From Pseudonocardia terrae (lineage in GTDB: Bacteria; Actinomycetota; Actinomycetes; Mycobacteriales; Pseudonocardiaceae), in NCBI RefSeq assembly GCF_021343995.1, contig NZ_JAJTTE010000012.1:62001-126000 (forward strand): a stretch of DNA of 64,000 nt, in the 5' to 3' direction. Numbering within the stretch: the stretch's first letter is position 1; each line of letters opens with the position of its first letter. The translations under genes and the position numbers were made by a program. This document shows positions 8,301-17,513 of this stretch, piece after piece. Below the pieces are notes generated by a model. That model searched no databases, was not told where the DNA came from, and saw nothing but the letters and a program-made list of their open reading frames with translations.

Positions 8301-8822
8301 GGGTTGCACCGGCTCACCGCCTACAAGGACGAGTACGAGGTCGCGCGGCTGCTCACCGACCCGGCGTTCGAGGCCCGGCTCGCGGCCGAGGTGCCGGGCG
8401 GCACACGGATGCGGTACCGGCTGCACCCGCCGGTGCTCAAGGCGCTCGGGCGGCGGCGGAAGATCGCGCTCGGGCCGTGGATGCGGCCGGTGCTGCGCAC
8501 CCTGGCGAGGGGGAAGGTGGTGCGCGGCACGCCGCTCGACCCGTTCGGCCGCACCGAGGTCCGGAGGCTGGAGCGGGCGCTGCGGGACGAGTACCGCGCG
8601 ATGGTGCTCCGGCTGGCGCGCTCGCTCACCTCGCAGACCTACGACACCGCGGTGGCGGCGGCCGAGGCGGCGGAGCTGGTCCGCGGCTACGAGGACGTCA
8701 AGCTGGCCGGGGTGGCGCGGTACCGGGCCCGGCTCGCCGAGCTCGGTCTCGGTGAGCTCGGTCTCGTCGAGCGCGGTCCGGCCGGACCCGGGGTGCCCGA
8801 GCCCGCGGGTCCGGCCTCTTGA
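5373..8822 (+). CDS. indolepyruvate ferredoxin oxidoreductase family protein (fused alpha/gamma subunits)
   Basis: 1149 aa from GTG 5373, preceded by a GGGGGG stretch. Order seen: N-terminal pyruvate:ferredoxin-type core (FVSGYQGSPLGGLD), an FCSGCPHNRS motif near 420, the thiamine-diphosphate region GDGTFAHSG near 490, a cysteine cluster CEGCGDCGAKSNC with further cysteines near 620-670 for Fe-S centres, then a gamma-type domain starting FLAGIGGTGIVTVNQ. The family oxidises aryl or branched 2-oxo acids (indolepyruvate, phenylpyruvate) with CoA, passing electrons to ferredoxin. The single-chain form of about 1150 residues is usual in aerobic bacteria. It diverges from the hydratase gene; no ferredoxin gene is adjacent. 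Confidence 0.9.
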   Translation: MAVEFDLGTRYRTDGGPAPVTGVQAVARLLVEQHAADAAAGLRTASFVSGYQGSPLGGLDKTLAGLPALAEGAGLRFVPGVNEELAATAVWGSQVEVPGHERTVDGAVGVWYGKAPGVDRAGDPFRHGNICGAHPHGGVLVLAGDDPGCKSSTIPCVSERTLAGYGLPVLYPADAADVVRLGRYGIALSRASGMWVGLKITADVADGVYALDPAEVSDLGITVPELEWEGRPWRYRQYPMLIPPASLEAEAQLYGPRWAMVRAFLAANPVDVLVDPAPGATIGIVAGGKAFGDVRQALRDLGVDSGVRLLKLGAIHPLERERLRDFAAGLDTVLVVEEKAPFVETAVRDALYGMPAAPAVLGAADAAGAPLVPQAGELTAAVLTGPLRRVLRDRLPLAAPRSAPPLELLPVARTPYFCSGCPHNRSTVVPEGAVAGGGIGCHAMVALTHREASEVGSLTQMGGEGAQWIGQAPFTTAGHMFQNMGDGTFAHSGQLAVQACVAAGVTITYKLLYNRAVAMTGGQDAEGGLEVPALAAKLLAEGVARIIVCADEPHRFRDLPPLPKGVDLWHRDRFDEAQRVLGETPGVTVLIYDQRCAAESRRLRKRGAIPVRPTRVVINEAVCEGCGDCGAKSNCLSVQPVDTEFGRKTRIDQTSCNTDYSCLDGDCPSFVTVEAPGGRAARRERPEPPPVPDVAVPEAGDVFLAGIGGTGIVTVNQVLGSAAVRDGRAVHGVDQTGLSQKAGPVVSHLRVGDPAVLGPANRVGTADCYLAFDVLVGADSRFLAHAAEDRTTAVVSTSPVPTGAQVRDAGVTPQAADELVARIAGRSRAVVTLDAQAAAEALFGDAMPANLLLVGAAYQAGVLPVPAAAIEWAIELNGVAVAANTAAFRWGRVAVADPVAFAAAVPSAAVRDPEPSGLDLGELAGETRRLVDVRAAGLVAYQSARTARAYVADVRTVWRAERAVGEDTRFSEAVARGLHRLTAYKDEYEVARLLTDPAFEARLAAEVPGGTRMRYRLHPPVLKALGRRRKIALGPWMRPVLRTLARGKVVRGTPLDPFGRTEVRRLERALRDEYRAMVLRLARSLTSQTYDTAVAAAEAAELVRGYEDVKLAGVARYRARLAELGLGELGLVERGPAGPGVPEPAGPAS

Positions 8823-9238
8823 CGTCGGCGGCCGCGGCGTTCTCGATCAGGTGACGTGGCTCCCGTAACGCCGTTCGGCGCGGGCCTGACGGGAATCGGC
8901 GTGACCACGGGCACGCGCTGGTCGCTCTCCGTGGTCGGGCGGGTGCTGTCGGCGACGACGACCGGGGCGCGGGCCTGTCCGTGCGGTGAACGGCGGCGAA
9001 CGACCCGCGTGTCGCGGCGACACGCCGGTCCTCCCGGACGTCGGCCGCTCGGCGCGCCACCCGATCCGGTGGTCTCGCCGGACGCAACCGGACCGCGACA
9101 GGGCGGCTCCGGCCCCGCTAGCGTCGTCCGCGGATCACGACGAGGTCACGAAGAGGACACCGGGCCGGCATCCCCGAGCCGTCCCGTCCCGGCCCCCCAC
9201 CGGACGTCCGGGCCCCGTCACGGTTCGGAAGGAAGATC
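8823..9238. other. 416-bp gap with a candidate promoter and leader
   Basis: No gene is supported here; the apparent frames are arginine/proline-rich shadows. TAGCGT at 9119-9124 could be the -10 of the M23 peptidase gene, giving a leader of about 108 nt ending in GGAAGGAAG. I looked for a cyclic-di-AMP (ydaO-type) riboswitch, common before actinobacterial cell-wall hydrolases, and did not see its conserved blocks. Confidence 0.5.
9119..9124 (+). promoter_or_regulatory. candidate -10 element TAGCGT for the M23 peptidase gene
   Basis: It matches TAnnnT and sits about 115 nt before the GTG at 9239, implying a real 5' leader, unlike most other TAGCGT sites in the window. Confidence 0.35.
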
Positions 9239-10279
9239 GTGGCACGGCATCGCTCCCCCCAGGGCCGTCGCGCGATCGCCGGGCCTCCGCTGCTCGCCGT
9301 CCCCCGGGCGACAGCGGGGCCCGGCGGCCTGCGAACGAGCATCCCGCTCCCCGGCGGCTCCCCGTCGCTCTCCCTGTCGTCCCCGCCCTCCGGCGTCACC
9401 TCCCTGCAGGCCCGCATGGCCGCGGTCGTCGCCGTCGGCGGCGTCGTGGCCGCGGCCGGGCAGGCCGCCTACTCGGGCGCGCTCCCGGACCTGGACTCCG
9501 GGGCCAACGCGCTGCGTGCCGGTCTCGTCGAGCTGACCACCCGGGCGTCCGCCCTCACGGGCGACCTCCGTGACACCTCCGCCGACACCTCCGCCGACAC
9601 CGCCACCGGCACGGCCGACGCCATCGCCGACCTCGGAGGCCGGCAGGTCCGCGTGCCGCTCGCGCCCGTGGCGGTGCCGCCGGCGGTGGCCACCCCCGGA
9701 ACGGTCGCCGGCCCGGTGACCGGCGCGGACGTCGTGGCCGACGTGGTCAAGGCCGCCGGCCTGCACCAGGCCGCCGCCGACGCCGCCCGCAAGGCCGCGG
9801 AAGAGGCGGAGGTCGCCCGGCAGGCCGCCGAGGCCGAAGCCGCGCGCCAGGCCGACGAGCTGGCGAAGCTGGGCGCTTCCCGCGCCGCCGGCGGCGGGAT
9901 CCAGATGGTGGTCGGGCGGGTGTCGTCCGGCTTCGGCATCCGCGGCGGCGTCCCGCACCAGGGCCTGGACATCGCCGCGCCGATCGGCACGCCGATCCAT
10001 GTCCCGCTGGCGGGCATCGTGATCAGCTCGGGGCCCGCGAGCGGCTTCGGGCTGTGGGTGCGGGTGCAGCACGCCGACGGCACGATCACCACCTACGGGC
10101 ACATCAACCGGTCGCTGGTCGGGGTCGGCCAGCAGGTGGACGCCGGGCAGGAGATCGCCGAGGTCGGCAACCGCGGCGAGTCCACCGGCCCGCACCTGCA
10201 CATCGAGGTCACCACCCCGGCCGGAACGAAGATCAACCCGAAGCCGTGGCTCGACGAGCAGGGCATCGGCTACACCTGA
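9239..10279 (+). CDS. M23-family peptidase (cell-wall endopeptidase-like)
   Basis: 346 aa from GTG 9239 after GGAAGGAAG. A hydrophobic segment at about 61-75 (MAAVVAVGGVVAAAG) is a membrane anchor or late signal. An alanine-rich coiled coil follows near 180-220 (AADAARKAAEEAEVARQA). The LytM/M23 domain has every metal ligand: HQGLD (H-x3-D), TYGHI and GPHLHIEV (H-x-H). It would act outside the membrane on peptidoglycan cross-bridges; the coiled coil resembles those of division-linked M23 proteins. It converges on sthA with a 31-bp gap. Confidence 0.88.
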   Translation: MARHRSPQGRRAIAGPPLLAVPRATAGPGGLRTSIPLPGGSPSLSLSSPPSGVTSLQARMAAVVAVGGVVAAAGQAAYSGALPDLDSGANALRAGLVELTTRASALTGDLRDTSADTSADTATGTADAIADLGGRQVRVPLAPVAVPPAVATPGTVAGPVTGADVVADVVKAAGLHQAAADAARKAAEEAEVARQAAEAEAARQADELAKLGASRAAGGGIQMVVGRVSSGFGIRGGVPHQGLDIAAPIGTPIHVPLAGIVISSGPASGFGLWVRVQHADGTITTYGHINRSLVGVGQQVDAGQEIAEVGNRGESTGPHLHIEVTTPAGTKINPKPWLDEQGIGYT

Positions 10280-10310
10280 CCGGCCTCGACCATCGGGACG
10301 ACCGGTCGAT

Positions 10311-11720
10311 CTACCGGTACGCCTCCAGCGCGCGGATCTTGTTCGTCACGTCGAGCGCGGCGACCTTGTAGGCCTCGGACAGGGTCGGGTAGTTCAGCAC
10401 CGTGTCCACCAGGTAGTCGACCGTGCCGCCGCAGCCCATGATCGCCTGTCCGATGTGGACGAGGTCGGTGGCGTTGGTGCCGAACACGTGCACGCCCAGC
10501 AGCGTGCGGTCCTCCGTGGACACCAGCAGCTTGAGCATGCCGTAGGAGTCGCCGACGATCGCGCCGCGGGCCAGCTCGCGGTACCGCGAGATCCCGACCT
10601 CGTAGGGCGTGGCGGACTCGGTCAGCTCGGCCTCGGTCCTCCCGCAGTACGAGATCTCCGGGACGGTGTAGATGCCGATGGGCTGCAGGCCGTGCAGCTC
10701 GCGGGCGGGCTCGCCGAACGCGTGGTACGCGGCCAGCCGGCCCTGGTCCATGCTCGTCGCGGCCAGGGCGGGGAAGCCGATCACGTCGCCGACGGCGTAG
10801 ATGTGCTCGACCTCGGTCCGGAAGTGCTGGTCCACGGCGATCCGGCCGCGCCCGTCGGCGGTGAGGTTCGCCTTGTCCAGCGCCAGCTCGTCGGTCACGC
10901 CCTGCCGGCCCGCGGAGTACATCACCATGTCGGCGGGGATCTTCTTCCCGCTGGCCAGCGAGGTGATCGTGCCCTTCGCGGTGTTCTCCACGCGGGCGAC
11001 CTCCTCGCCGAAGCGGAACGAGACGCCCTGGTCGCGGAGGTGGAACTTCAGCGACTCGACGACCTCGGGGTCGCAGAAGTCCAACATGGCCGGTCGCTTC
11101 TCGACGACCGTGACCTTGGTGCCCAGCGCGGCGAACATCGACGCGTACTCGATGCCGATGACGCCGGCGCCGACCACGACCATCGAGGTGGGCACCCGGC
11201 TCAGGTGCAGGACGGCGTCGGAGTCCACGACGTGGTATCCCTCGTCGTCGAACTCGACCTCCGGCGGCCGGGCGGGCCTCGTGCCGGTCGCGATCACGAT
11301 GTGCCCGGCCGTGACGGTGGTGTGGTCGCCGCGCTCCGTCCCGGTCACGGTGACGGTGTGCGGGTCCTCGAAGTGCGCGGTGCCGCCGAGGATGTCCACG
11401 CGGTTGCGCAGCAGCTGGCTGCGGATGATCTCCACCTCGCGGCCCACGACGTGCTGCGTGCGCGCGAGCAGGTCCGCGATGGTGATCTCGGACTTGACGC
11501 GGTAGCTCGCGCCGTACATCTCGCGCTGGGCGAAGCCGGTGAGGTAGAGGACCGCCTCGCGCAGCGTCTTCGACGGGATCGTACCCGTGTTGACGCAGAC
11601 ACCGCCCATCATGTCGCGGCGCTCCGCGATCGCCACCCGCTTGCCGAGCTTGGCCGCGGCGATCGCCGCCTTCTGCCCGCCCGGGCCCGAACCGATCACC
11701 AGCAGGTCGTAGTCGTACAC
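10311..11720 (-). CDS. sthA: soluble pyridine nucleotide transhydrogenase
   Basis: 469 aa flavoprotein of the disulfide-reductase superfamily. [17 protein letters not shown] is the FAD dinucleotide fold, [20 protein letters not shown] binds the second nucleotide, and the [20 protein letters not shown] block closes the FAD site. The active-site stretch reads [11 protein letters not shown]: the second cysteine of lipoamide-dehydrogenase-type enzymes is replaced by Thr, as in SthA, so disulfide chemistry is excluded. It moves hydride between NADPH and NAD+. Divergent from the DUF4192 gene over 247 bp; ACGTTA at 11802-11807 could be its -10 (TAACGT on the minus strand). Confidence 0.92.
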   Translation of the reverse strand: MYDYDLLVIGSGPGGQKAAIAAAKLGKRVAIAERRDMMGGVCVNTGTIPSKTLREAVLYLTGFAQREMYGASYRVKSEITIADLLARTQHVVGREVEIIRSQLLRNRVDILGGTAHFEDPHTVTVTGTERGDHTTVTAGHIVIATGTRPARPPEVEFDDEGYHVVDSDAVLHLSRVPTSMVVVGAGVIGIEYASMFAALGTKVTVVEKRPAMLDFCDPEVVESLKFHLRDQGVSFRFGEEVARVENTAKGTITSLASGKKIPADMVMYSAGRQGVTDELALDKANLTADGRGRIAVDQHFRTEVEHIYAVGDVIGFPALAATSMDQGRLAAYHAFGEPARELHGLQPIGIYTVPEISYCGRTEAELTESATPYEVGISRYRELARGAIVGDSYGMLKLLVSTEDRTLLGVHVFGTNATDLVHIGQAIMGCGGTVDYLVDTVLNYPTLSEAYKVAALDVTNKIRALEAYR

Positions 11721-11967
11721 CGACCGTCCCTCCCGTGCGCGCTCGTGCGCCGTCTGCGCTCGATCAGGGTTCCCGGGTCGGCCCTCGGGAGCAACCGTTC
11801 GACGTTACATCCGCGCGACGACGTGGCGAACCGTTCCGGTGCCCGTCCCGCCCGTCCGTCCACAGGACCCGGTCGGGGCCGCGGTTCCCGGTGCCCGGCG
11901 TGGCGGTCATCCACAGTCCACGCCGGAAGTCCGCCGGCCGTCGGGGGCGGGGGTGAGGCTGTCGGGC

Positions 11968-13092
11968 ATGAGTCCCGTGCCGTCCCCCGTCCCGCCGTCC
12001 GGCCCTTCGTCTCCCGCGTCCGCGCTGCCCGGTGACCCCGACTCCCCGGTGCGCGTCGGTACCGAGGGGCTGCTGGCCGCGGTGCCGGTTCTGATCGGGT
12101 TCCGCCCGCGGGACTCGCTGGTCCTGGTCGCGACGGGTGGCCCGCACGGCCGCCGGGTGGGCCTGACGTTGCGGGTGGACCTGCCGCCGCCGGACGACCC
12201 GGAGCTGGTCGCGGCGCTCTGCGAGTCCGCGGCCGCGGCGCTGTGCCGGGACGACCCGGAGGGCGCGGCCGTGCTGGTCGTGGGCGGGGGAGAACCGTCG
12301 CCGCCGGGAACGGCGGAGCCGGGGTGGCCGCCGCGGGCCGACGTCGCGGGCGCCGCCACGCTCGCCCTGCTCGAGCGCGAGATCGGGGTGCACACGGTGG
12401 CGTGGGCGGCCGAGATCGCCGCGGGCGCGCCGTGGCGGTGCTACCCGCTGCACGACTGCCGCTGCGAGGGCACCCTGCCGGACCCGGCGGCCTCCGTCCT
12501 CGCCGCCACCGCGGTGGCCCGGGGCGCCGTGCTGCGCGACTCCCGCGAGGATCTGCAGCGCGTGGTGCAGCCCGGCGGACCCGAGGACGGACCGGCCGGC
12601 GCGTCGCCGGACGCCGACGCCGGCGGGACCGCTCCCGGGTGCGCTGCCGACCAGGGCGAGGCGGAGTCCGCCGGGTCACCGGAGGGGCGACGGGCTGCCG
12701 ACCCGCGCCGCCTGCTGCGCGACGCGCTGGCCGACGCCGCCGCTGGCCGCCTGGTCGTCGGGCGGCGGTTCGCCGGGGCGATGGCGTCGGCGCTGCGCCG
12801 GCCGTGGTTCCGGGACGAGGCCCTCGCGGCCTGTGCCGGGCCGTGGGCAGCGGAGGCCGAGCAGCTCTGGGCGGCCCTGGCCCGGACCAGCCCCGGCGCG
12901 GACGCCGCGACCCCGGCCGCCCTGCTCGCCGTCTCGGCGCTGCTGCGGGGCGACGGGGCGCTGGCCAACGTGGCCCTCGACCGGGCGTTCGGCGCCGATC
13001 CGGGCCACCGCCTGGCCCACTCCCTCCGGGCCGGGCTCGACGGCGGCTGGGGCCCGCGAGAGATCCGGGCGTGGCTGGAGGGGGAGCAGTGA
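11968..13092 (+). CDS. DUF4192 domain-containing protein
   Basis: 374 aa. The N-terminal GTEGLLAAVPVLIGFRPRDS and the VALDRAFGADPGHRLAHSL block near the C-terminus are signatures of DUF4192, an actinobacterial family without known function. The middle (about 195-250) is low-complexity Pro/Gly/Ala. No signal peptide or membrane helix, so probably cytoplasmic. ATG 11968 is the first in-frame ATG giving the family's usual N-terminus. It converges with galE, 20 bp away. Confidence 0.85.
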   Translation: MSPVPSPVPPSGPSSPASALPGDPDSPVRVGTEGLLAAVPVLIGFRPRDSLVLVATGGPHGRRVGLTLRVDLPPPDDPELVAALCESAAAALCRDDPEGAAVLVVGGGEPSPPGTAEPGWPPRADVAGAATLALLEREIGVHTVAWAAEIAAGAPWRCYPLHDCRCEGTLPDPAASVLAATAVARGAVLRDSREDLQRVVQPGGPEDGPAGASPDADAGGTAPGCAADQGEAESAGSPEGRRAADPRRLLRDALADAAAGRLVVGRRFAGAMASALRRPWFRDEALAACAGPWAAEAEQLWAALARTSPGADAATPAALLAVSALLRGDGALANVALDRAFGADPGHRLAHSLRAGLDGGWGPREIRAWLEGEQ

Positions 13093-13112
13093 GCTCCCTC
13101 CTTTCGCGTGGC

Positions 13113-14075
13113 TCAGACCGGGAGGCGGCCCTGGGCGAAGCGCCAGGCGTCGCCGACCATGGTCTCCAGGGCGGTGCGGGTCGGGTTCCAGCCCAGCTCG
13201 CTCGTCGCGCGCTCGCTGGAGGCGATGAGGACCGCGGGGTCGCCGGCCCGGCGCGGCGCCACGCGGGCGGGGATCGGGTGCCCGGTCACCGTGCGGCAGG
13301 CCTCCACCACCTCGAGCACCGAGAAGCCGCGGCCGCTGCCGAGGTTGTAGATCCCGTGCCGGCCCGGCTCCGCCTTCTGCAGGGCGAGCAGGTGGGCGTC
13401 GGCGAGGTCGTCGACGTGGATGTAGTCCCGCAGGCAGGTGCCGTCCGGGGTGTCCCAGTCGTCGCCGAAGACGGCGACGGCCTCCCGGGTGCCCGCGGCC
13501 ACCTGCAGCACGATCGGGATCAGGTGCGTCTCCACCGCGTGGCGCTCGCCGAAGCGGCCGTGGGCGCCGGCGACGTTGAAGTAGCGCAGGCTGACCGCCG
13601 CCAGCCCGTGGGCCGCCGCGTAGGAGGTGATCATGGTGTCGATGGCGAGTTTGCTGGCGCCGTACGGGTTGGTCGGCCGGGTCGGCGCGTCCTCGCGGAT
13701 CGGCACCTGCTCCGGCTCGCCGTACACCGCGGCGGTGGAGGAGAAGACCAGCCGCGGGGTGCCGTGCTCGCGCATCGCCTCGAGCAGCCGGAAGGTGCGG
13801 ACCACGTTGTTGTCCCAGTACAGCTCCGGCTTCTCCACCGACTCGCCGACCAGCGAACGGGCGGCGAAGTGCAGCACCCCGTCGAAGCCCTCGGCCAGCA
13901 GCGGCCCCGCGGCCTCGGACAGTTCGCCCTCGACGAAGCGCGCGCCCTCCGGCACCGCGTCCGCGTGCCCCGTGGACAGGTCGTCGAGCACCACGACCTC
14001 GTGCCCGGCCTCCACCAGGTGGGCCGCGTTGACGCTGCCGACGTAGCCCGCGCCTCCGGAGACGAGCAGCTTCAC
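13113..14075 (-). CDS. galE: UDP-glucose 4-epimerase
   Basis: 320 aa extended short-chain dehydrogenase. GGAGYVGS binds NAD, the catalytic pair is in [12 protein letters not shown] (Y-x3-K), and [17 protein letters not shown] with [17 protein letters not shown] is typical of GalE. It interconverts UDP-glucose and UDP-galactose for cell-wall and exopolysaccharide sugars. Its ATG follows a GAGGACCT-type ribosome site. It lies downstream of ideR on the same strand, but two hairpins separate them, so it probably has its own promoter. Confidence 0.93.
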   Translation of the reverse strand: MKLLVSGGAGYVGSVNAAHLVEAGHEVVVLDDLSTGHADAVPEGARFVEGELSEAAGPLLAEGFDGVLHFAARSLVGESVEKPELYWDNNVVRTFRLLEAMREHGTPRLVFSSTAAVYGEPEQVPIREDAPTRPTNPYGASKLAIDTMITSYAAAHGLAAVSLRYFNVAGAHGRFGERHAVETHLIPIVLQVAAGTREAVAVFGDDWDTPDGTCLRDYIHVDDLADAHLLALQKAEPGRHGIYNLGSGRGFSVLEVVEACRTVTGHPIPARVAPRRAGDPAVLIASSERATSELGWNPTRTALETMVGDAWRFAQGRLPV

Positions 14076-14158
14076 GAGGTCCTCCCTGGATCCGGCTGTT
14101 CTGCGCGGAACGGTCTCACGCCCGGCCCGGTTCCCCGCGCCCGCCCCCGGACACGCCG

Positions 14159-14186
14159 CGAGCCCCGGCGGCCGGACCGGGGCTCG
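14159..14186 (-). terminator. hairpin between ideR and galE
   Basis: CGAGCCCCGG (14159-14168), 8-nt loop, CCGGGGCTCG (14177-14186): a perfect 10-bp stem with no U tract, as is common in high-GC actinobacteria. Confidence 0.5.
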
Positions 14187-14205
14187 TGGTGGGACGGGCG
14201 TGCGT

Positions 14206-14240
14206 GCCCGTGCGGACCACCGGTGGCGGCCCGCACGGGC
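14206..14240 (-). terminator. terminator-like hairpin just after ideR
   Basis: GCCCGTGCGG (14206-14215) pairs perfectly with CCGCACGGGC (14231-14240) around a 15-nt loop that itself contains CCACCGGTGG. It begins 13 nt past the ideR stop. Confidence 0.6.
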
Positions 14241-14252
14241 GGGAACCGCGGC

Positions 14253-14972
14253 TCAGACCGCGCGGACGAGGACCGCGTGGGCGATCAGCGGCGCGACGGT
14301 GGCCGTCTCGCCGCTCGCGTTGACGGGCACGGGGTCGCCGAAGCGCGGGATGCCGCCGACCTCGACGTCGCCGCCCGGGACGATCCCGGCCAGCTTCAGC
14401 TCGGCCATCAGGTCCGCGTCCACCTGCACGTGCTCCGCGATCCGGCGCACCTCGACCCGGCCGCCGCCGCGGCGGGCGAACTCGTCGAGCCGCTGCAGGC
14501 CGACCTCGAGGGTCGGCGGCGCCGAGGTGCGGGTGGCACCCGCCGCCTCGGGGGCGCGCAGCTCGTCGAGCCCCGGGATCGGGTTGCCGTAGGGCGAGAC
14601 CTGCGGGTCGTCGAGCAGCGCGACGAGCTTGCGCTCCACCGCGTCGCTCATCACGTGCTCCCAGCGGCAGGCCTCCGCGTGCACCAGCTCCCACTCGAGG
14701 CCGATGACGTCGATGAGCAGGCGCTCGGCGAGGCGGTGCTTGCGCATCACGGCCACGGCACGGGAGCGGCCGTCCTCGGTCAGCTCGAGGTGGCGGTCGC
14801 CGGCGACGACGACGAGCCCGTCGCGCTCCATGCGCGCCACCGTCTGGCTGACGGTCGGACCGCTCTGCCCGAGGCGTTCGGCGATCCGCGCGCGCAGCGG
14901 GACGACGCCCTCCTCCTCGAGCTCGTAGATGGTCCGGAGGTACATCTCGGTGGTGTCGATGAGATCGTTCAC
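14253..14972 (-). CDS. ideR: DtxR/IdeR-family metal-dependent transcriptional regulator
   Basis: 239 aa. An N-terminal winged helix ([19 protein letters not shown]; recognition helix about [16 protein letters not shown]) is followed by the dimerisation/metal domain with H-x3-E (HRLAERLL) and EACRWEHVM, the C-x2-E-H ancillary metal site, and a C-terminal SH3-like domain. With Fe2+ the family represses siderophore and iron-uptake genes and can activate storage genes. GTG 14972 follows GAAGGGG. Length fits IdeR; a manganese regulator (MntR) is shorter and lacks the SH3 domain. Near-certain family; the iron rather than manganese role is inference. Confidence 0.88.
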   Translation of the reverse strand: MNDLIDTTEMYLRTIYELEEEGVVPLRARIAERLGQSGPTVSQTVARMERDGLVVVAGDRHLELTEDGRSRAVAVMRKHRLAERLLIDVIGLEWELVHAEACRWEHVMSDAVERKLVALLDDPQVSPYGNPIPGLDELRAPEAAGATRTSAPPTLEVGLQRLDEFARRGGGRVEVRRIAEHVQVDADLMAELKLAGIVPGGDVEVGGIPRFGDPVPVNASGETATVAPLIAHAVLVRAV

Positions 14973-15230
14973 GGCCGGCCCCTTCGTTCGTCTGACCAGT
15001 CTAGCGGCGCCGGTCGCAGCGTCGTCGCAGCGTTGTCGGCGGGCTCGCGGTGGTCGTCGGTTGGACGCTGCTGCGTGGTGGGAGATGGTCAGGGGACGTT
15101 CCGCGGGCCCGGACGCGGGCCCGGTTCCGTGCGACGCCCTCCGTCACCCGCCCGGGTGCCGCCGCGAGCAGCGCGGTGCGGCGGCGCCCGGGGCGGCGGA
15201 CGCTTCGGGCCCGAGGATAGACCGTGCAGG

Positions 15231-16205
15231 ATGGTGTGCGTGTCCCCGCCGAACGACGATCCGCACCTCGAGCCGGACGACGGCCCGACCGCCGACCGCT
15301 CCGGTGCCGCACCGGAACCGGGCTGGAGCGCGCCGCTGATCGGTCCCGCCGGCCTCGCGGCCGTGCTCGACGGACCCGACCGGCCGGTGGTGCTCGACGT
15401 GCGCTGGCGCCTCGGCGGGCCGCACGGCCGCGCCGACCACCTGGCCGGGCACGTCCCCGGCGCAGGGTTCGTCGACCTGGACTCCGAGCTGGCCGATCCG
15501 CAGGGGGCCGGCGGGCTCGGCGGGCGCCACCCGCTGCCGTCGGTGGCCCGGCTGGAGAGGGCGCTGCGGCTGTGCGGGGTGCGCGCCGGCTCCCGCGTGG
15601 TGGCCTACGACGACGGGGACGGCTCCGTCGCCGCCCGTGCCTGGTGGCTGCTGCGCTGGGCCGGTCTGCCCGCGGACCGGGTCGCGGTCCTCGACGGCGG
15701 CTGGGCCGCCTGGCGGGCCGCCGGGCTGCCCGAGGACACCGGGGCGCTGCCGCCGCAGCACGGCACGATCGTCGTCCGGCCCGGCGGCATGCCGGTGGTC
15801 GACGCGGACGGGGCGGCGGTCGTCGCCGCCGCCGGCGTGCTGCTCGACGCCCGCGCCGCGGTGCGCTACCGCGGCGAGCAGGAGCCGGTCGACCCGCGGG
15901 CGGGGCACGTCCCGGGGGCGGTGAACGCGCCGTTCGCGGGGCACGTGGGCCCGGACGGGCACTGGCTCCCGCCCGAGGAGCTGGCCGAGCGCTTCCGCGT
16001 CCTCGGGGTCGGGCGCGGGCCGGTGGGCGCGTACTGCGGCTCCGGGGTCACCGCGTCGTCGGTCGTGCTCGCGCTGGAGGTGGCGGGGCTGCGCCCACCC
16101 GACCGGCCGGCGGTGCTCTACGCCGGGTCGTGGTCGGACTGGAGCTCCGATCCGCGCCGGCCCGTCGCGACCGGCGCGGAGCCGGGCGACCCGGGGCAGT
16201 TGTGA
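15231..16205 (+). CDS. sulfurtransferase with two rhodanese domains
   Basis: 324 aa. Two rhodanese domains: an inactive first (about 30-165) and a catalytic second (about 190-320) with AYCGSGVTAS, whose cysteine takes the persulfide. HVPGAGFVDLDSELAD and RAGHVPGAVNAPF are the usual conserved strands. CGSGVTA matches thiosulfate or 3-mercaptopyruvate sulfurtransferases (SseA type); the donor cannot be separated by eye. TAGACC at 15218-15223 lies 7 nt before ATG 15231, compatible with a leaderless start. Divergent from ideR over 258 bp in which I see nothing else. Confidence 0.88.
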   Translation: MVCVSPPNDDPHLEPDDGPTADRSGAAPEPGWSAPLIGPAGLAAVLDGPDRPVVLDVRWRLGGPHGRADHLAGHVPGAGFVDLDSELADPQGAGGLGGRHPLPSVARLERALRLCGVRAGSRVVAYDDGDGSVAARAWWLLRWAGLPADRVAVLDGGWAAWRAAGLPEDTGALPPQHGTIVVRPGGMPVVDADGAAVVAAAGVLLDARAAVRYRGEQEPVDPRAGHVPGAVNAPFAGHVGPDGHWLPPEELAERFRVLGVGRGPVGAYCGSGVTASSVVLALEVAGLRPPDRPAVLYAGSWSDWSSDPRRPVATGAEPGDPGQL

Positions 16206-16322
16206 GGAGTCACCTGCCGGATCTCCTCCCAGGAGCGGCCGGCGCCGTGGTCCTCGCCGTCGACACCGGCGTGACCGGGCGCCCGGGACCTCCGACACGT
16301 GGCCGCACGCGCGCGATTCGCC

Positions 16323-16328
16323 TACCGT
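16323..16328 (+). promoter_or_regulatory. candidate -10 TACCGT for acuC
   Basis: TACCGT ends 7 nt before ATG 16336, the same spacing as other TAnnnT sites here; suggests a leaderless transcript. Confidence 0.4.
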
Positions 16329-16335
16329 CCGCGTC

Positions 16336-17508
16336 ATGAGCCCGCGCACCTCGGTGGTCTGGACACCGGAGTTCCTCACCTACCAGCTCTCGGACGACCA
16401 TCCGCTCAATCCGGTGCGGCTCGACCTGACGATGCGGCTGGCGAGCCGGCTGGGCGTGCTCGACGGCGTCGAGCTGCTCGCGCCGGAGCCGGCCACGGAG
16501 CAGGATCTGCTGCGCGTCCACGAACCCGGCTACCTCACGGCGGTGAAGTCCGCCCCGGAGATGCCGTTCGACGTCGGGCACGGGCTCGGCACGGACGACA
16601 ACCCGATCTTCTTCGGCATGCACGAGGCCAGCTCCCTGATCTGCGGGGGTTCGCTGCTCGCGGCGCGGGAGATCGCGGAGGGCCGTGCCGACCGGGCGGT
16701 CAACATCGCCGGCGGGCTGCACCACGCCATGCCGGGCCGGGCGGCCGGGTTCTGCGTCTACAACGACTGCGCGGTGGCCATCGCGTGGCTGCTCGAGCAG
16801 GGCTACGAGCGGATCGCCTACGTCGACGTCGACGTGCACCACGGCGACGGCGTCCAGACCGCGTTCTACGACGACCCGCGGGTCATGACCATCTCGTTGC
16901 ACCAGCACCCGCTCACACTGTGGCCGGGCACCGGGTGGTCGGCGGAGCTGGGCAAGGGAGAGGGCGAGGGGTTCGCCGTCAACATTCCCCTGCCGCCCGG
17001 AACGGGCGACGCGGGCTGGCGCCGCGCCTTCCACGCGATCGTGCCCTCGCTGCTCGAGGAGTTCCGCCCGCAGATCCTGGTCAGCGAGTGCGGCGCCGAC
17101 GCGCACGCCGAGGACCCGCTGGCCAACCTGGAGATGTCGGTCGACGGGCAGCGCGCGACCTACCAGGCCATGCGCGAGCTGGCCGAGACCACCGCCGGCG
17201 GGAAGTGGCTCGTTCTCGGTGGGGGCGGGTACGCGCTGTTCCGTGTGGTGCCGCGGGCCTGGACCCACCTCCTCGCGACGGTCCTCGACCGCGACCTCGA
17301 CCCGGCGACGTCCGTCCCCGCGGACTGGACCGCCCATGCCACCTCGCTCACCCGGATGCCGCTGCCGGTCGCCATGACCGACGACGCCGACCCCTCCTAC
17401 TCCCCGTGGGGCGACGGCGTGGCGGACCGGGTCGACGGCGGCCTCGTCGACACCCGGCGGGCCGTCTTCCCCCTGCACGGCCTCGACCCCGACGACCCCC
17501 GGGACTAA
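16336..17508 (+). CDS. acuC: acetoin utilization protein AcuC, histone-deacetylase-like
   Basis: 390 aa class I/II HDAC fold. GGLHHAMPGRAAGFCVYND holds the paired histidines, and YVDVDVHHGDGVQ contains the D-x-D-x-H zinc site; VSECGADAHAEDPLANLEM and LVLGGGGYALFR supply the remaining ligands. AcuC in Bacillus removes acyl groups from acetyl-CoA synthetase lysine. The next gene, starting 5 bp after this stop, is an acetyltransferase, so the pair can add and remove the same modification, which is strong support for AcuC rather than a polyamine deacetylase. Confidence 0.92.
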   Translation: MSPRTSVVWTPEFLTYQLSDDHPLNPVRLDLTMRLASRLGVLDGVELLAPEPATEQDLLRVHEPGYLTAVKSAPEMPFDVGHGLGTDDNPIFFGMHEASSLICGGSLLAAREIAEGRADRAVNIAGGLHHAMPGRAAGFCVYNDCAVAIAWLLEQGYERIAYVDVDVHHGDGVQTAFYDDPRVMTISLHQHPLTLWPGTGWSAELGKGEGEGFAVNIPLPPGTGDAGWRRAFHAIVPSLLEEFRPQILVSECGADAHAEDPLANLEMSVDGQRATYQAMRELAETTAGGKWLVLGGGGYALFRVVPRAWTHLLATVLDRDLDPATSVPADWTAHATSLTRMPLPVAMTDDADPSYSPWGDGVADRVDGGLVDTRRAVFPLHGLDPDDPRD

Positions 17509-17513
17509 GTCCA

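Noticed and set aside
5315..8755. 1146-aa frame overlapping the indolepyruvate oxidoreductase gene
   Set aside because: Low-complexity Arg/Gly/Ala shadow in another frame of a gene with clear motifs.
8823..9238. Possible cyclic-di-AMP riboswitch before the M23 gene
   Set aside because: None of the conserved ydaO blocks can be recognised in the leader.
8986..9573. 195-aa frame overlapping the M23 gene
   Set aside because: Arginine/proline-rich composition with no family motifs; a shadow of the peptidase gene.
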